Source: Thermoanaerobaculales bacterium (GTDB taxonomy: Bacteria; Acidobacteriota; Thermoanaerobaculia; Thermoanaerobaculales; Sulfomarinibacteraceae). From it: 39,812 bases of DNA. Shown piece after piece: positions 29,279 to 37,092 of this stretch. Under the pieces are notes generated by a model. The model ran no database searches and was not told where the DNA came from. It was given only the letters and a program-made list of their open reading frames with translations. The stretch covers positions 1-39,812 of the forward strand of contig JALOKS010000007.1 of the NCBI GenBank assembly GCA_025456385.1. The letters run 5' to 3'. Every line of letters begins with the position of its first letter. The first letter of the stretch is position 1. A program made the position numbers and the translations under genes.

Positions 29279-31384
29279 TCACGGCGCCGGGGCCGCCGGC
29301 TCGGCGAGCGCTGAAGGCAGCACGATCCGGGCCACCGCCCCGCCGGGGCGCAGGTTCTCGAGCTCGAGGCTTCCGCCGTGGTCGCTCACGGCGCGGTGCA
29401 CCATCGCGAGGCCCATCCCGGAGCCCCGGCCCTTGGTCGAGAAGAAGGGCTGCACGAGCACCTCGGTGTCCTCCGTGGGCAGGCCGACGCCGCTGTCCTC
29501 GACCTCGATCACGAGGTCGTGGCCGCGCGCGCGCGCCGCGATCCTCACCCGGCCGTCGCCGGCGATCGCAGCCACGGCGTTGTCGAGCAGGTTGACGAGC
29601 GCCTGGCGCAGCAGCACCGGATCGACGACCGCCAGCAGCGTCGGCGGCTCGACCTCCGCCACCACCTCGAGGCCGGGCCGCACCTCGTCGTAGAGCGCCC
29701 GCAGCTCGGCGAGGAGGCGGGCGATGTCGGTCGTCGCGGGCACGACCGGGGGCATCCGCGCGAACTCCTGGAAGGCGTCGACCAGGGCCTTGAGGCCGGA
29801 GACCTGGGCGACGATCGCCTCGCAGCCGGAGCTGACGATCGCCCGCATCTCGTCGTCGAGCGCGCCGGCGCGGCGCTGGATGCGCTCGGCGGCGAGCTGG
29901 ATGGGCGTCAGAGGGTTCCGGATCTCGTGCGCGATCCGCTGCGCCACCTCGCTCCAGGCGGCCTGGCGCTGGGCCCGCATCAGCTGGGTGAGGTCGTCGA
30001 TGGCGACCACGCGGCCCCCTCCCGGGAGGGGTCGCGAGGTGATGTCCACGTGCACGCTCTCGCCGTCGGCCTCGAGGTCGAGCTCGAGGCTCAAGCTCGC
30101 GGTCGGCGAGGACACCAGGCGTTCGTGGAGCGCCGCGAGGCCCGGGCGGTTGAGGTCGTCCAGCCGCCGCCACTCCTGCGACCACTCCGGCCGGCCGAGC
30201 ATTCGCGCCGCCGCCGGGTTCGGCCTGAAGTGCTCGCCGCCGGCGTCGATCGAGAGCACGCCGGTGGGGACCGTCGCCAGCAGCGTCGTCAGCTCCTGGT
30301 TCGAGGCCAGGATCTCGCGCTCGGTGGCGCGCACCCGGCGCACCATGGCGTTGAAGGAGTCGACGAGCACCGCGACCTCGTCCGAGGCCGGCACCTCGAC
30401 CTCCTCGAGGGCGTTGCCCTCCGCCACGCGCTGGGTCGCGCCGGCCACCGCGAGCAGCGGCTCGGTGAAGCGGCGCGACAGGTAGAGACCGAGCCACACG
30501 GTCGCGAACAGGAGCAGGAGGGTCACGGCGAGCAGCACCAGCACGGTGGTCGCGGTCAGAGTGCCCTGGGCCTGCTTCATCTCCTGGAAGGTCGCGTGCG
30601 CGGCGATCGCGTTCTCGAGGTGGAGGAGGAGCTCCCGCGGCAGCATGTCGCCGACCACCACCCGGAGATCGCCGCCGATCGGGCTCCAGGCGCGGACCAG
30701 GAGGCCGCCGCGCCAGCGGTCGGAGCGGACCTCGGCGCCGCCGGCTCGCTCGAAGGACAAGGGCGGCAGCGACGACGGGATCCGCCGCGGATCGGCCACC
30801 GCCTCGATCAGGTCGGCGCCGTCGTAGACGGCGATCAGGTCGACGCCGAGCAGGTGCTGGAGGCGCACCAGGTCGGCGTGGGCGCGGCCGCCCGCGAGCT
30901 CGTCGGCGGCGACCGCGGCCTGGCGCTCGAGGTTGTCCTCGATCATCTGCCGCAGCTGCACCGTGACCTCCGCGCCGCCGCGCAGGATGGTCTCCACCGG
31001 GGCGGAGAACCAACGGTCGATGGACCCCTGCAGGAGGTTGGTGGCGAGCAGGAAGATGAGGATCACCGGCACGAAGGTCAGGCCGACGTAGGTGAGCACC
31101 AGCTTGGTGCGGAAGCGGCTGCCGAGAACGCCGGCCCGGCGCTCGACGCCGAGGCGCACGAGGTTGCGCAGGAGGATGAAGCTGAGGACGAGGATCAGCG
31201 AGATGTCGAGGTACCAGAGGAGAAACAGCAGGAAGCGGTTGGTGAGCTCCTCCGGCGAGGCCACCGAGGCGCGCTCGAGGAGGTAGAAGGCGCCGGCCGA
31301 GAGGACGAGCAGGAAGGCGAAGGCGCCGACGAGGAACCTGTTCTCCTTGTGGTACCGGTCCCACACGCGGCGGAGTCGGCTCAT
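29279..31384 (-). CDS. ntrY: NtrY-type membrane sensor histidine kinase
   Basis: Encodes 701 residues. Three N-terminal membrane helices (about 16-36, 51-72 and 94-117, including TKLVLTYVGLTFVPVILIF) precede an extracytoplasmic sensor loop, a fourth helix (about 279-301) and a HAMP domain. A PAS domain (about 365-470) leads to the HisKA domain with H486 in RIAHEIRNPLTPIQLAAERI, which is typical of NtrY. The ATPase domain shows LLDNAVAAI, DSGVGLP and GRGSGMGLAMV. In the family it phosphorylates the sigma-54 regulator NtrX; no NtrX gene lies beside it here. A DUF4390 gene lies directly upstream in the same direction, 19 bases away. Confidence 0.9.
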   Translation of the reverse strand: MSRLRRVWDRYHKENRFLVGAFAFLLVLSAGAFYLLERASVASPEELTNRFLLFLLWYLDISLILVLSFILLRNLVRLGVERRAGVLGSRFRTKLVLTYVGLTFVPVILIFLLATNLLQGSIDRWFSAPVETILRGGAEVTVQLRQMIEDNLERQAAVAADELAGGRAHADLVRLQHLLGVDLIAVYDGADLIEAVADPRRIPSSLPPLSFERAGGAEVRSDRWRGGLLVRAWSPIGGDLRVVVGDMLPRELLLHLENAIAAHATFQEMKQAQGTLTATTVLVLLAVTLLLLFATVWLGLYLSRRFTEPLLAVAGATQRVAEGNALEEVEVPASDEVAVLVDSFNAMVRRVRATEREILASNQELTTLLATVPTGVLSIDAGGEHFRPNPAAARMLGRPEWSQEWRRLDDLNRPGLAALHERLVSSPTASLSLELDLEADGESVHVDITSRPLPGGGRVVAIDDLTQLMRAQRQAAWSEVAQRIAHEIRNPLTPIQLAAERIQRRAGALDDEMRAIVSSGCEAIVAQVSGLKALVDAFQEFARMPPVVPATTDIARLLAELRALYDEVRPGLEVVAEVEPPTLLAVVDPVLLRQALVNLLDNAVAAIAGDGRVRIAARARGHDLVIEVEDSGVGLPTEDTEVLVQPFFSTKGRGSGMGLAMVHRAVSDHGGSLELENLRPGGAVARIVLPSALAEPAAPAP

Positions 31385-31403
31385 GGCCGGTCCGGCGCCC
31401 CGA

Positions 31404-31934
31404 TCACCCGGCGTCGTCGCCGGCCGGGGCCTCGACCAGGACCTCGACCCACTCCGTGCCCTCCGTGGTCGGGAACACCAGCCAGCTCGTGCCGCTCGCG
31501 AAGACCGCGCGCGCCCGCACCTTGAGGAGGTCGTCGCGACGGCCCGGCGGCACCACGAACTCGACCGCGGGGGGCGACCGCAGCCACCACCGCGCCGCCT
31601 CGAGGGTGTCGACCTCGCGGCTCGCGGTCGTGTCGCCGTTGACGATGAGCTGGCACAGGTAGCGGCCGGTCACCGCGTCAAAGGTGACCGTTGCCTTGGC
31701 GGTCGCCTTCCACACCCGACGGTCAGGGATCAGCTTGCGCGGCGCGTACACGCGCAGGGCGTAGTCGATCTCGGTGGTCGCCCCGGTCGAGAGCCGCTCG
31801 GCGATCGCCTCCGGCAGCTCCTCCGGGAGCGCGATGCCGAGAACGATCGCATCGCCCCGGCGGGCGACATCGAGCGTCATCGGTGTCGCCGCCAGCGCGA
31901 GAGCGAGGGCGAGAGCGCTCAGCTGCACGGCCAT
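31404..31934 (-). CDS. secreted DUF4390 domain protein
   Basis: Encodes 176 residues from ATG 31934. The N-terminus (VQLSALALALALAATPMT) is a signal peptide, so the mature beta-rich protein is periplasmic. DERRV-like features typical of DUF4390 are visible as IDYALRVYAPRKLIPDRRVW and GRYLCQLIVNG. In many proteobacteria a DUF4390 gene precedes ntrY-ntrX, and the same pairing is seen here, which supports both calls. A role as periplasmic partner of the sensor kinase is an inference from that recurring order. A -10-like TAGAAT lies only 8 bases before the ATG. Confidence 0.8.
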   Translation of the reverse strand: MAVQLSALALALALAATPMTLDVARRGDAIVLGIALPEELPEAIAERLSTGATTEIDYALRVYAPRKLIPDRRVWKATAKATVTFDAVTGRYLCQLIVNGDTTASREVDTLEAARWWLRSPPAVEFVVPPGRRDDLLKVRARAVFASGTSWLVFPTTEGTEWVEVLVEAPAGDDAG

Positions 31935-31942
31935 GCGCGGGC

Positions 31943-31948
31943 ATTCTA
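31943..31948 (-). promoter_or_regulatory. -10-like element close to the DUF4390-ntrY start
   Basis: TAGAAT on the minus strand (five of six to TATAAT) with 8 bases to the ATG at 31934. If real, the DUF4390-ntrY message would be nearly leaderless. No -35 match at 17 bases. Confidence 0.4.
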
Positions 31949-32000
31949 CCGCAGGCGCGTGCCGCGACCGGGGCCGACCGTACCCCGCAGGGCCGCCCGG

Positions 32001-32009
32001 TGATAGAGT
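32001..32009 (+). promoter_or_regulatory. extended -10 promoter candidate for the HD-GYP gene
   Basis: TGATAGAGT keeps the TG extension with TAGAGT (four of six to TATAAT), 32 bases before the ATG. The region shares space with the divergent DUF4390 promoter. Confidence 0.4.
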
Positions 32010-32041
32010 GTGGCGATCACTGCGCGCCGTGGAGGGTCGCG

Positions 32042-33565
32042 ATGAGCGCAAACATTCCCGGCTGGTCGCCGGCGATCGAGCGTGGGTTCAAGGAGATTCT
32101 CTTCCGCTTCCTGGAGGAGATCCAGTGCACCCGGGCGGCGCTCTACCTGTTCGGCCCCGGAGAGCTCTTCCTCCTCGCCACCCAGTACGGCTTCGGGCGC
32201 CGCGACCCCCTCGCCGTCGAGCACCGCCTCCAGGACCCGATGGTGGTCCGGGTGCGCGGGCTGCGCGGCCTGGCCGCGGCCGCCAACACCAAAGAGGAGC
32301 TCGGCGAGCTCGCCGACTCTCTGAAGGCCGCCGGCAACTCGCGCCTGCTGCTCGTGCCCCTCGTCGCCGGCGACGACATCATCGGCTTCGTCGACGCCCG
32401 GGACAAGGGTCGGCGCCGGCCCTTCGAGCGGACCGATCTTTCTAAGGCGAACAAGATCGCCGCCGCGATGGTCGACTTCGCGCGGCGCACCGGCTTCGTT
32501 CTCGGCGACGACGAGCCGGCCGAGGAGGTCGTGATCGAGGCCGGGTCCGCGCCGCGGCAACCCGAGCAGCAGCAGGTCAACCAGCCGCCGATGCTCGACG
32601 ACGCCGGCCTGGAGAACGTGCACGACGCCGCCCTCGACTGCCTGCTCGAGCACCAGGTCGTGGCGGTCGCGGTGACCCTCGCCGCCACGGCGGGGGCGGC
32701 GACCCTGCTCAGCACCCGCGAGGGTGCGGCCGAGATCGACCGCGAGGCCCTCTGCCGTCATCAGGCCGCCGCTCTCGCCGAGGCCGGCCTCCCGGTGCCG
32801 GGCCGGGGGATGTGGAAGATCGAGCTGCGGCGGGTGGCCGCCGGCAGCGAGAGCTCGTCACCGCCCATGATCGCCTCGACGGTGCTCCTCAAGGGCGCCG
32901 CCGCGGGTTCCCTGACCGCCTCGGTCATCAGCGGTGCCGGCGCCAACGCGGCGCGCGCGACTCTCGCCCGGCTGCGCGCCCGGGCGGAGGACGCCCACGA
33001 GAAGACCGCGCTGCGCTTCTCGCGGCGCTGGCTGGCGCGCCGCCTCCTGCAGCCGGGGGTGCAGCGCTTCCCGGACCTGGTGGCCCACTCCGAGGCGGTG
33101 TCGCGGCTGGCGCTCGCGATGGCGCAGAAGCTCGAGCTCGCGCCGTCGCGGCTCGAGGACGCGGCCCTCGCCGGCCTCCTCCACGACGTCGGCATGCGGG
33201 AGCTCGACTACGACCGGCTCTACCGCTCGCGCACGCCCTCCGAGGACGAGCGCAGCCGGTACCAGAAGCACCCGCTGCTCGGCGAGGAGATCCTGCGCGG
33301 CACCGGCCTCGACGAGATCACGGCGGCGATCCGCCACCACCACGAGCGCTGGGACGGCACCGGCTACCCGGACCGGCTGGTCGGCGAGGCGATCCCGCTG
33401 CTCGCGCGGCTGGTGCACGTGGCCGAGGTCTTCGACGTCCTGTCGGTGCCCGGGCGCTACCGGCCGACGGTCAGCGCCGAGCGCGCGCTCGAGATCATCG
33501 ATCGCGGCAAGGGGCACCAGTTCGACCCGCAGATGGTGGAGGCCCTCGCGAAGGTGGTGGCATGA
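32042..33565 (+). CDS. GAF and HD-GYP-like domain signalling protein
   Basis: Encodes 507 residues from ATG 32042 with GGAGGG upstream. An N-terminal GAF-like domain (about 15-155; ALYLFGPGELFLLATQYGFG and DIIGFVDARDKGRRRPF) is followed by an unassigned middle region (about 185-310). The C-terminal HD-GYP domain (about 340-505) has HD at 381-382, QKHPLLGEEIL, HHHERWDGTGYP (432-443) and ARLVHVAEVFD. HD-GYP enzymes hydrolyse cyclic di-GMP. Two usual residues differ: the Lys of HDxGK is M385, and the Asp of the ADxFDA motif is E462. It may be a weak or inactive phosphodiesterase. It overlaps smpB as ATGA. Confidence 0.86.
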   Translation: MSANIPGWSPAIERGFKEILFRFLEEIQCTRAALYLFGPGELFLLATQYGFGRRDPLAVEHRLQDPMVVRVRGLRGLAAAANTKEELGELADSLKAAGNSRLLLVPLVAGDDIIGFVDARDKGRRRPFERTDLSKANKIAAAMVDFARRTGFVLGDDEPAEEVVIEAGSAPRQPEQQQVNQPPMLDDAGLENVHDAALDCLLEHQVVAVAVTLAATAGAATLLSTREGAAEIDREALCRHQAAALAEAGLPVPGRGMWKIELRRVAAGSESSSPPMIASTVLLKGAAAGSLTASVISGAGANAARATLARLRARAEDAHEKTALRFSRRWLARRLLQPGVQRFPDLVAHSEAVSRLALAMAQKLELAPSRLEDAALAGLLHDVGMRELDYDRLYRSRTPSEDERSRYQKHPLLGEEILRGTGLDEITAAIRHHHERWDGTGYPDRLVGEAIPLLARLVHVAEVFDVLSVPGRYRPTVSAERALEIIDRGKGHQFDPQMVEALAKVVA

Positions 33566-34023
33566 GCGACGAGCGGCGGCTGCTGGCCAGCAACCGCAAG
33601 GTCCGCCACGCGTACCACGTGCTCGAGCGCGAGACCGCCGGCATCGAGCTCCTGGGCACCGAGGTCAAGGCGGTGCGGGCGGGCGCGATCAACCTCAAGG
33701 AGTCCTATGTCCTGCTCGGAAGCGGCGAGGCCTTCCTCGTCGGCTGCCACATCGGCTCCTACGACCACGCCGGCTACGCCGGCCACGATCCGGTGCGGCG
33801 ACGGCGCCTGCTGCTGCACAAGCGGCAGATCGAGCGCTTGGCCGGCAAGGTCCGCGAGAAGGGCCTGACCGTGGTCCCGCTCGCGGTCTTCCTCGAGGGC
33901 AACTGGATCAAGGTCGAGATCGCCCTGGTGCGCGGCAAGCAGCTGCACGACAAGCGCGACACCCTGCGCCGACGCACCCTCGACCGCGAGGCCGAGCAGG
34001 CCGTCAAGGACCGCGAGCGGTGA
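33562..34023 (+). CDS. smpB: SsrA-binding protein SmpB
   Basis: Encodes 153 residues, standard length. SmpB carries tmRNA into stalled ribosomes for trans-translation. The OB-fold core is clear: NRKVRHAYHVLERETAGIEL, TEVKAVRAGAINLKESYV, the HDPVRRRRLLLHKRQI segment and GLTVVPLAVFLEGNWIKVEIAL, ending in the basic tail GKQLHDKRDTLRRR that enters the mRNA channel. Its start overlaps the stop of the HD-GYP gene as ATGA. The tmRNA gene often found nearby was looked for in the following gap and not seen. Confidence 0.98.
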   Translation: MSDERRLLASNRKVRHAYHVLERETAGIELLGTEVKAVRAGAINLKESYVLLGSGEAFLVGCHIGSYDHAGYAGHDPVRRRRLLLHKRQIERLAGKVREKGLTVVPLAVFLEGNWIKVEIALVRGKQLHDKRDTLRRRTLDREAEQAVKDRER

Positions 34024-34041
34024 CGGCTGCGGGCTGACCGG

Positions 34042-34070
34042 TTGACATCGGCGTAAGACAGGCATAAACA
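34042..34070 (+). promoter_or_regulatory. promoter for uvrA
   Basis: A perfect TTGACA (34042-34047), a 17-base spacer and TAAACA (34065-34070, three of six to TATAAT; the overlapping CATAAA is an alternative). It lies 18 bases after the smpB stop and gives a leader of about 120 bases. No recognisable LexA operator overlaps it. Confidence 0.6.
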
Positions 34071-34087
34071 TGGCTGGCGGTGTCCGC

Positions 34088-34130
34088 TCCCGGGGGCGCG
34101 CCCCGGGAACGCGCGTCGTCGGGCGCGCGT
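34088..34130 (+). repeat. two tandem GC-rich hairpins in the uvrA leader
   Basis: TCCCGGGG and CCCCGGGA (34088-34095 and 34101-34108) form a perfect 8-bp stem with a 5-base loop. ACGCGCG and CGCGCGT (34109-34115 and 34124-34130) form a perfect 7-bp stem with an 8-base loop. They follow each other without a gap, just downstream of the probable uvrA transcription start. No T-run follows, so a simple terminator is unlikely. Confidence 0.6.
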
Positions 34131-34200
34131 TGTCCTCCGGTCGGGCACCCGCCGGCGGTCGTCGACACGGGACGGGGCCGGGAACGGAGTCGGGAGGGCG

Positions 34201-37008
34201 ATGCAGGACGAGATCCTGATCCGCGGCGCGCGCGAGCACAACCTGGCCAACATCGATGTCGCCATCCCGCGCAACCGGCTGGTGGTGATCACCGGCGTTT
34301 CCGGCTCCGGCAAGTCCTCGCTCGCCTTCGACACCCTCTTCGCCGAGGGTCAGCGGCGCTACGTGGAGTCGCTGTCCGCGTACGCGCGGCAGTTCCTCGA
34401 CCAGATGGAGAAGCCCGACGTCGACACCATCGAGGGCCTGTCGCCGGCGATCTCGATCGAGCAGAAGACGACCTCGCGCAACCCGCGCTCGACGGTCGGC
34501 ACGGTGACCGAGATTCACGACTACCTGCGCCTGCTGTGGGCCTCGATCGGCGTCCCCGAGTGCCCGGACTGCGGCATCGTCATCCGCCCGCAGAGCGTCG
34601 AGCAGATGGTGGACCAGCTCCTCGCCCTCCCCGCGGGGACCCGCTTTTCGCTCCTCGCGCCGGTGATCGAGGGGCGCAAGGGCGAGCACCGCAAGGTCTT
34701 CGCGCAGATGGTGCGCGAGGGTTTCGTGCGCGCGCGCGTCGACGGCGAGCTCGTCGAGGCGGCGGCGCCCCCCGAGCTCGACAAGAAGCGCCGGCACACG
34801 ATCGAGGCCGTGGTCGACCGCCTGACCGTGCGCGACGGGGTCGCGGGGCGCCTCGCCGACTCGCTCGAGACCGCTCTCAAGGTCGGCGAGGGGCTCGCCC
34901 GGGCTGCGGTCGCGGGCGGTGCGGAGATCACCCTGTCCGCGCGCCACGCCTGCCCGGGCTGCGGGTTCTCGCTGTCGGAGATCTCGCCGCGCCTCTTCTC
35001 CTTCAACTCGCCGCAGGGTGCCTGCCCGACCTGCTCCGGCCTCGGCTTCCTGCGCGAGGTCGACCCCGAGAAGCTGATCGTCGACCCCGAGCGCAGCCTC
35101 TCCGGCGGCTGCCTGGCGATGGTCGGCAAGAGCCCCGGCTCCTGGTTCCGGCACCAGGTCGAGCAGCTCGCCGGCGCCCTCGACTTCGATCTCCACACCC
35201 CGTGGCGCCGCCTCCCGGCCGAGGTGCGCGAGATCCTGATGTACGGCAGCGACGGCGAGCACGAGTTCGTGTGGGAGGGGAGCAAGGGCGCGTACCGCTA
35301 CCGCGACCGCTTCGAGGGCGCGGTGCCCAGGCTCGAGCGGCGCTACGCGGAGACCACCTCCGAGGAGACCCGGCGGGAGCTCGAGCGCTTCATGTCGCTC
35401 GCCCCCTGCGGCGAGTGCTCGGGGGCGCGCCTGCGGCGCGAGGCGCTCGCCGTCAAGGTCGGCGGCCGCAGCCTGGTCGAGGTCTCGGCGCTGCCGGTGC
35501 GGCGCGCCCTCGACTGGTTTCTCGAGCTGCCGCTCGGCGGCCGCGAGCGGGCCATCGCCGACAAGGTCCTGCGCGAGGTCTGCGACCGCCTCGGATTTCT
35601 GGTCTCGGTCGGTCTCGACTACCTGACGCTCGACCGCATGGCGGGCAGTCTGTCCGGCGGCGAGAGCCAGCGCATCCGCCTCGCCACCCAGGTCGGCTCG
35701 AAGCTGATGGGCGTGCTCTACGTTCTCGACGAGCCGTCGATCGGCCTCCACCAACGCGACAACCGCCGCCTCCTCGACACCTTGAAGGGCATGCGCGACC
35801 TCGGCAACACGGTGGTGGTCGTCGAGCACGACGAGGAGACCATCCGCGAGGCCGACTGGGTGATCGACCTCGGCCCCGGGGCCGGCCGGCACGGCGGGCG
35901 GGTGGTGGCCTGCGGGGCGCCGGCCCACATCGAAGCCGACGAGGGCTCGCTCACCGGCGCCTACCTGTCGGGACGCAAGGCGATCCCGGTGCCCACCCGG
36001 CGGGCCGCGGGCAACGGCCACGGCCTCCTCGTGCGGGGCGCCGCCGAGCACAACCTCAAGGGTGTCGACGTCCGCTTCCCCCTCGGTCGGCTGATCGCCG
36101 TCACCGGCGTCTCGGGCTCCGGCAAGTCGACCCTGGTCAACGAGGTCCTGCACAAGGCGGTGGCGCGGGAGCTCTACGGGACGCCGTCGCGGCCGGGCCG
36201 CCACGACGGGGTCGAGGGCGTGGAGCTGCTCGACAAGGTGATCGCGATCGATCAGTCGCCGATCGGCCGCACGCCGCGCTCCAACCCCGCGACCTACACC
36301 AAGCTCTTCGACCCCGTCCGCGAGCTGTTCGCGGCGACCACCGACGCCCGCGCCCGCGGCTACACGCCGGGCCGCTTCTCCTTCAACGTCCGCGGCGGGC
36401 GCTGCGAGACCTGCCAGGGCGCCGGCCAGATCCGCATCGAGATGCACTTCCTGCCCGACGTCTTCGTGCCCTGCGACCAGTGCCGCGGCCGCCGCTACAA
36501 CCGCGAGACCCTCGAGGTCCGCTTCAAGGGCCTGTCGATCGCCGAGGTCCTCGACCTGACGGTGCTGCAGGCGCAGGAGGTGTTTGCCGCCCACCCGCAG
36601 ATCCTGCGCATCCTCGACACCCTGCTCGCGGTCGGCCTCGGCTACATCCACCTCGGCCAGCCCGCGACGACCCTGTCCGGCGGCGAGGCGCAGCGCATCA
36701 AGCTCTCCCGGGAGCTCGCCAAGCGCGCCACCGGCTCGACCCTCTACCTCCTCGACGAGCCGACCACCGGCCTCCACTTCGACGACGTCAGCAGGCTGCT
36801 CGGGGTGCTGCGCGCGCTCGTCGAGCGCGGCAACACGGTGATCGTCATCGAGCACAACCTCGACGTCGTCAAGACCGCCGACTGGGTCATCGACCTCGGA
36901 CCGGAGGGCGGCGACGGCGGCGGCGAGGTCGTGGCCGCAGGCACGCCGGAGGAGGTCGCGGGCTGCCGGGCCTCCTACACGGGGCAGTTCCTGAAGCGGA
37001 TCCTCTGA
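34201..37008 (+). CDS. uvrA: excinuclease ABC subunit A
   Basis: Encodes 935 residues, normal for UvrA, the damage-recognition ATPase of nucleotide excision repair. Two ABC ATPase modules are present: Walker A GVSGSGKSS with K38 and GVSGSGKST with K642; two signatures, SLSGGESQRIRLATQ and TLSGGEAQRIKLSRE; and Walker B VLDEPSIGLH and LLDEPTTGLH. Zinc-binding CxxC pairs are seen in CPGCGFSLSE/CPTCSGLG and CETCQGAGQI/CDQCRGRRYN. The UvrB-binding region and the EQKTTSRNPRSTVGTVTEIHD block are conserved. It has its own promoter and a structured leader, and the ATG follows a GGGAGGG sequence. Confidence 0.98.
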   Translation: MQDEILIRGAREHNLANIDVAIPRNRLVVITGVSGSGKSSLAFDTLFAEGQRRYVESLSAYARQFLDQMEKPDVDTIEGLSPAISIEQKTTSRNPRSTVGTVTEIHDYLRLLWASIGVPECPDCGIVIRPQSVEQMVDQLLALPAGTRFSLLAPVIEGRKGEHRKVFAQMVREGFVRARVDGELVEAAAPPELDKKRRHTIEAVVDRLTVRDGVAGRLADSLETALKVGEGLARAAVAGGAEITLSARHACPGCGFSLSEISPRLFSFNSPQGACPTCSGLGFLREVDPEKLIVDPERSLSGGCLAMVGKSPGSWFRHQVEQLAGALDFDLHTPWRRLPAEVREILMYGSDGEHEFVWEGSKGAYRYRDRFEGAVPRLERRYAETTSEETRRELERFMSLAPCGECSGARLRREALAVKVGGRSLVEVSALPVRRALDWFLELPLGGRERAIADKVLREVCDRLGFLVSVGLDYLTLDRMAGSLSGGESQRIRLATQVGSKLMGVLYVLDEPSIGLHQRDNRRLLDTLKGMRDLGNTVVVVEHDEETIREADWVIDLGPGAGRHGGRVVACGAPAHIEADEGSLTGAYLSGRKAIPVPTRRAAGNGHGLLVRGAAEHNLKGVDVRFPLGRLIAVTGVSGSGKSTLVNEVLHKAVARELYGTPSRPGRHDGVEGVELLDKVIAIDQSPIGRTPRSNPATYTKLFDPVRELFAATTDARARGYTPGRFSFNVRGGRCETCQGAGQIRIEMHFLPDVFVPCDQCRGRRYNRETLEVRFKGLSIAEVLDLTVLQAQEVFAAHPQILRILDTLLAVGLGYIHLGQPATTLSGGEAQRIKLSRELAKRATGSTLYLLDEPTTGLHFDDVSRLLGVLRALVERGNTVIVIEHNLDVVKTADWVIDLGPEGGDGGGEVVAAGTPEEVAGCRASYTGQFLKRIL

Positions 37009-37027
37009 GGACCGCCTCCGTTCCCGT

Positions 37028-37074
37028 CTCCGCCTCCGTGCCTGCCTGCAGTGCCTTCGGACACGGGCGCGGAG
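37028..37074. terminator. possible bidirectional hairpin between convergent uvrA and fabL
   Basis: CTCCGCCTCCGTG (37028-37040) and CACGGGCGCGGAG (37062-37074) pair over 13 bases with two mismatches around a 21-base loop, in the 84-base gap between two convergent genes. There is no T-run on either side, so it is only a candidate. Confidence 0.35.
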
Positions 37075-37092
37075 CCGCAGACCGGCACGGGC

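Noticed and set aside
34024..34200. tmRNA (ssrA) gene after smpB
   Set aside because: No tRNA-Ala-like ends, no CCA-end pattern and no tag-peptide frame; the gap is too short and is explained by a promoter and two hairpins.
34042..34200. LexA operator controlling uvrA
   Set aside because: No palindrome of the known LexA types was found around the promoter.
33457..36855. Minus-strand open frame of about 1,130 codons opposite smpB and uvrA
   Set aside because: It is antisense to uvrA and runs through the smpB-uvrA gap; the composition is that of a shadow frame.
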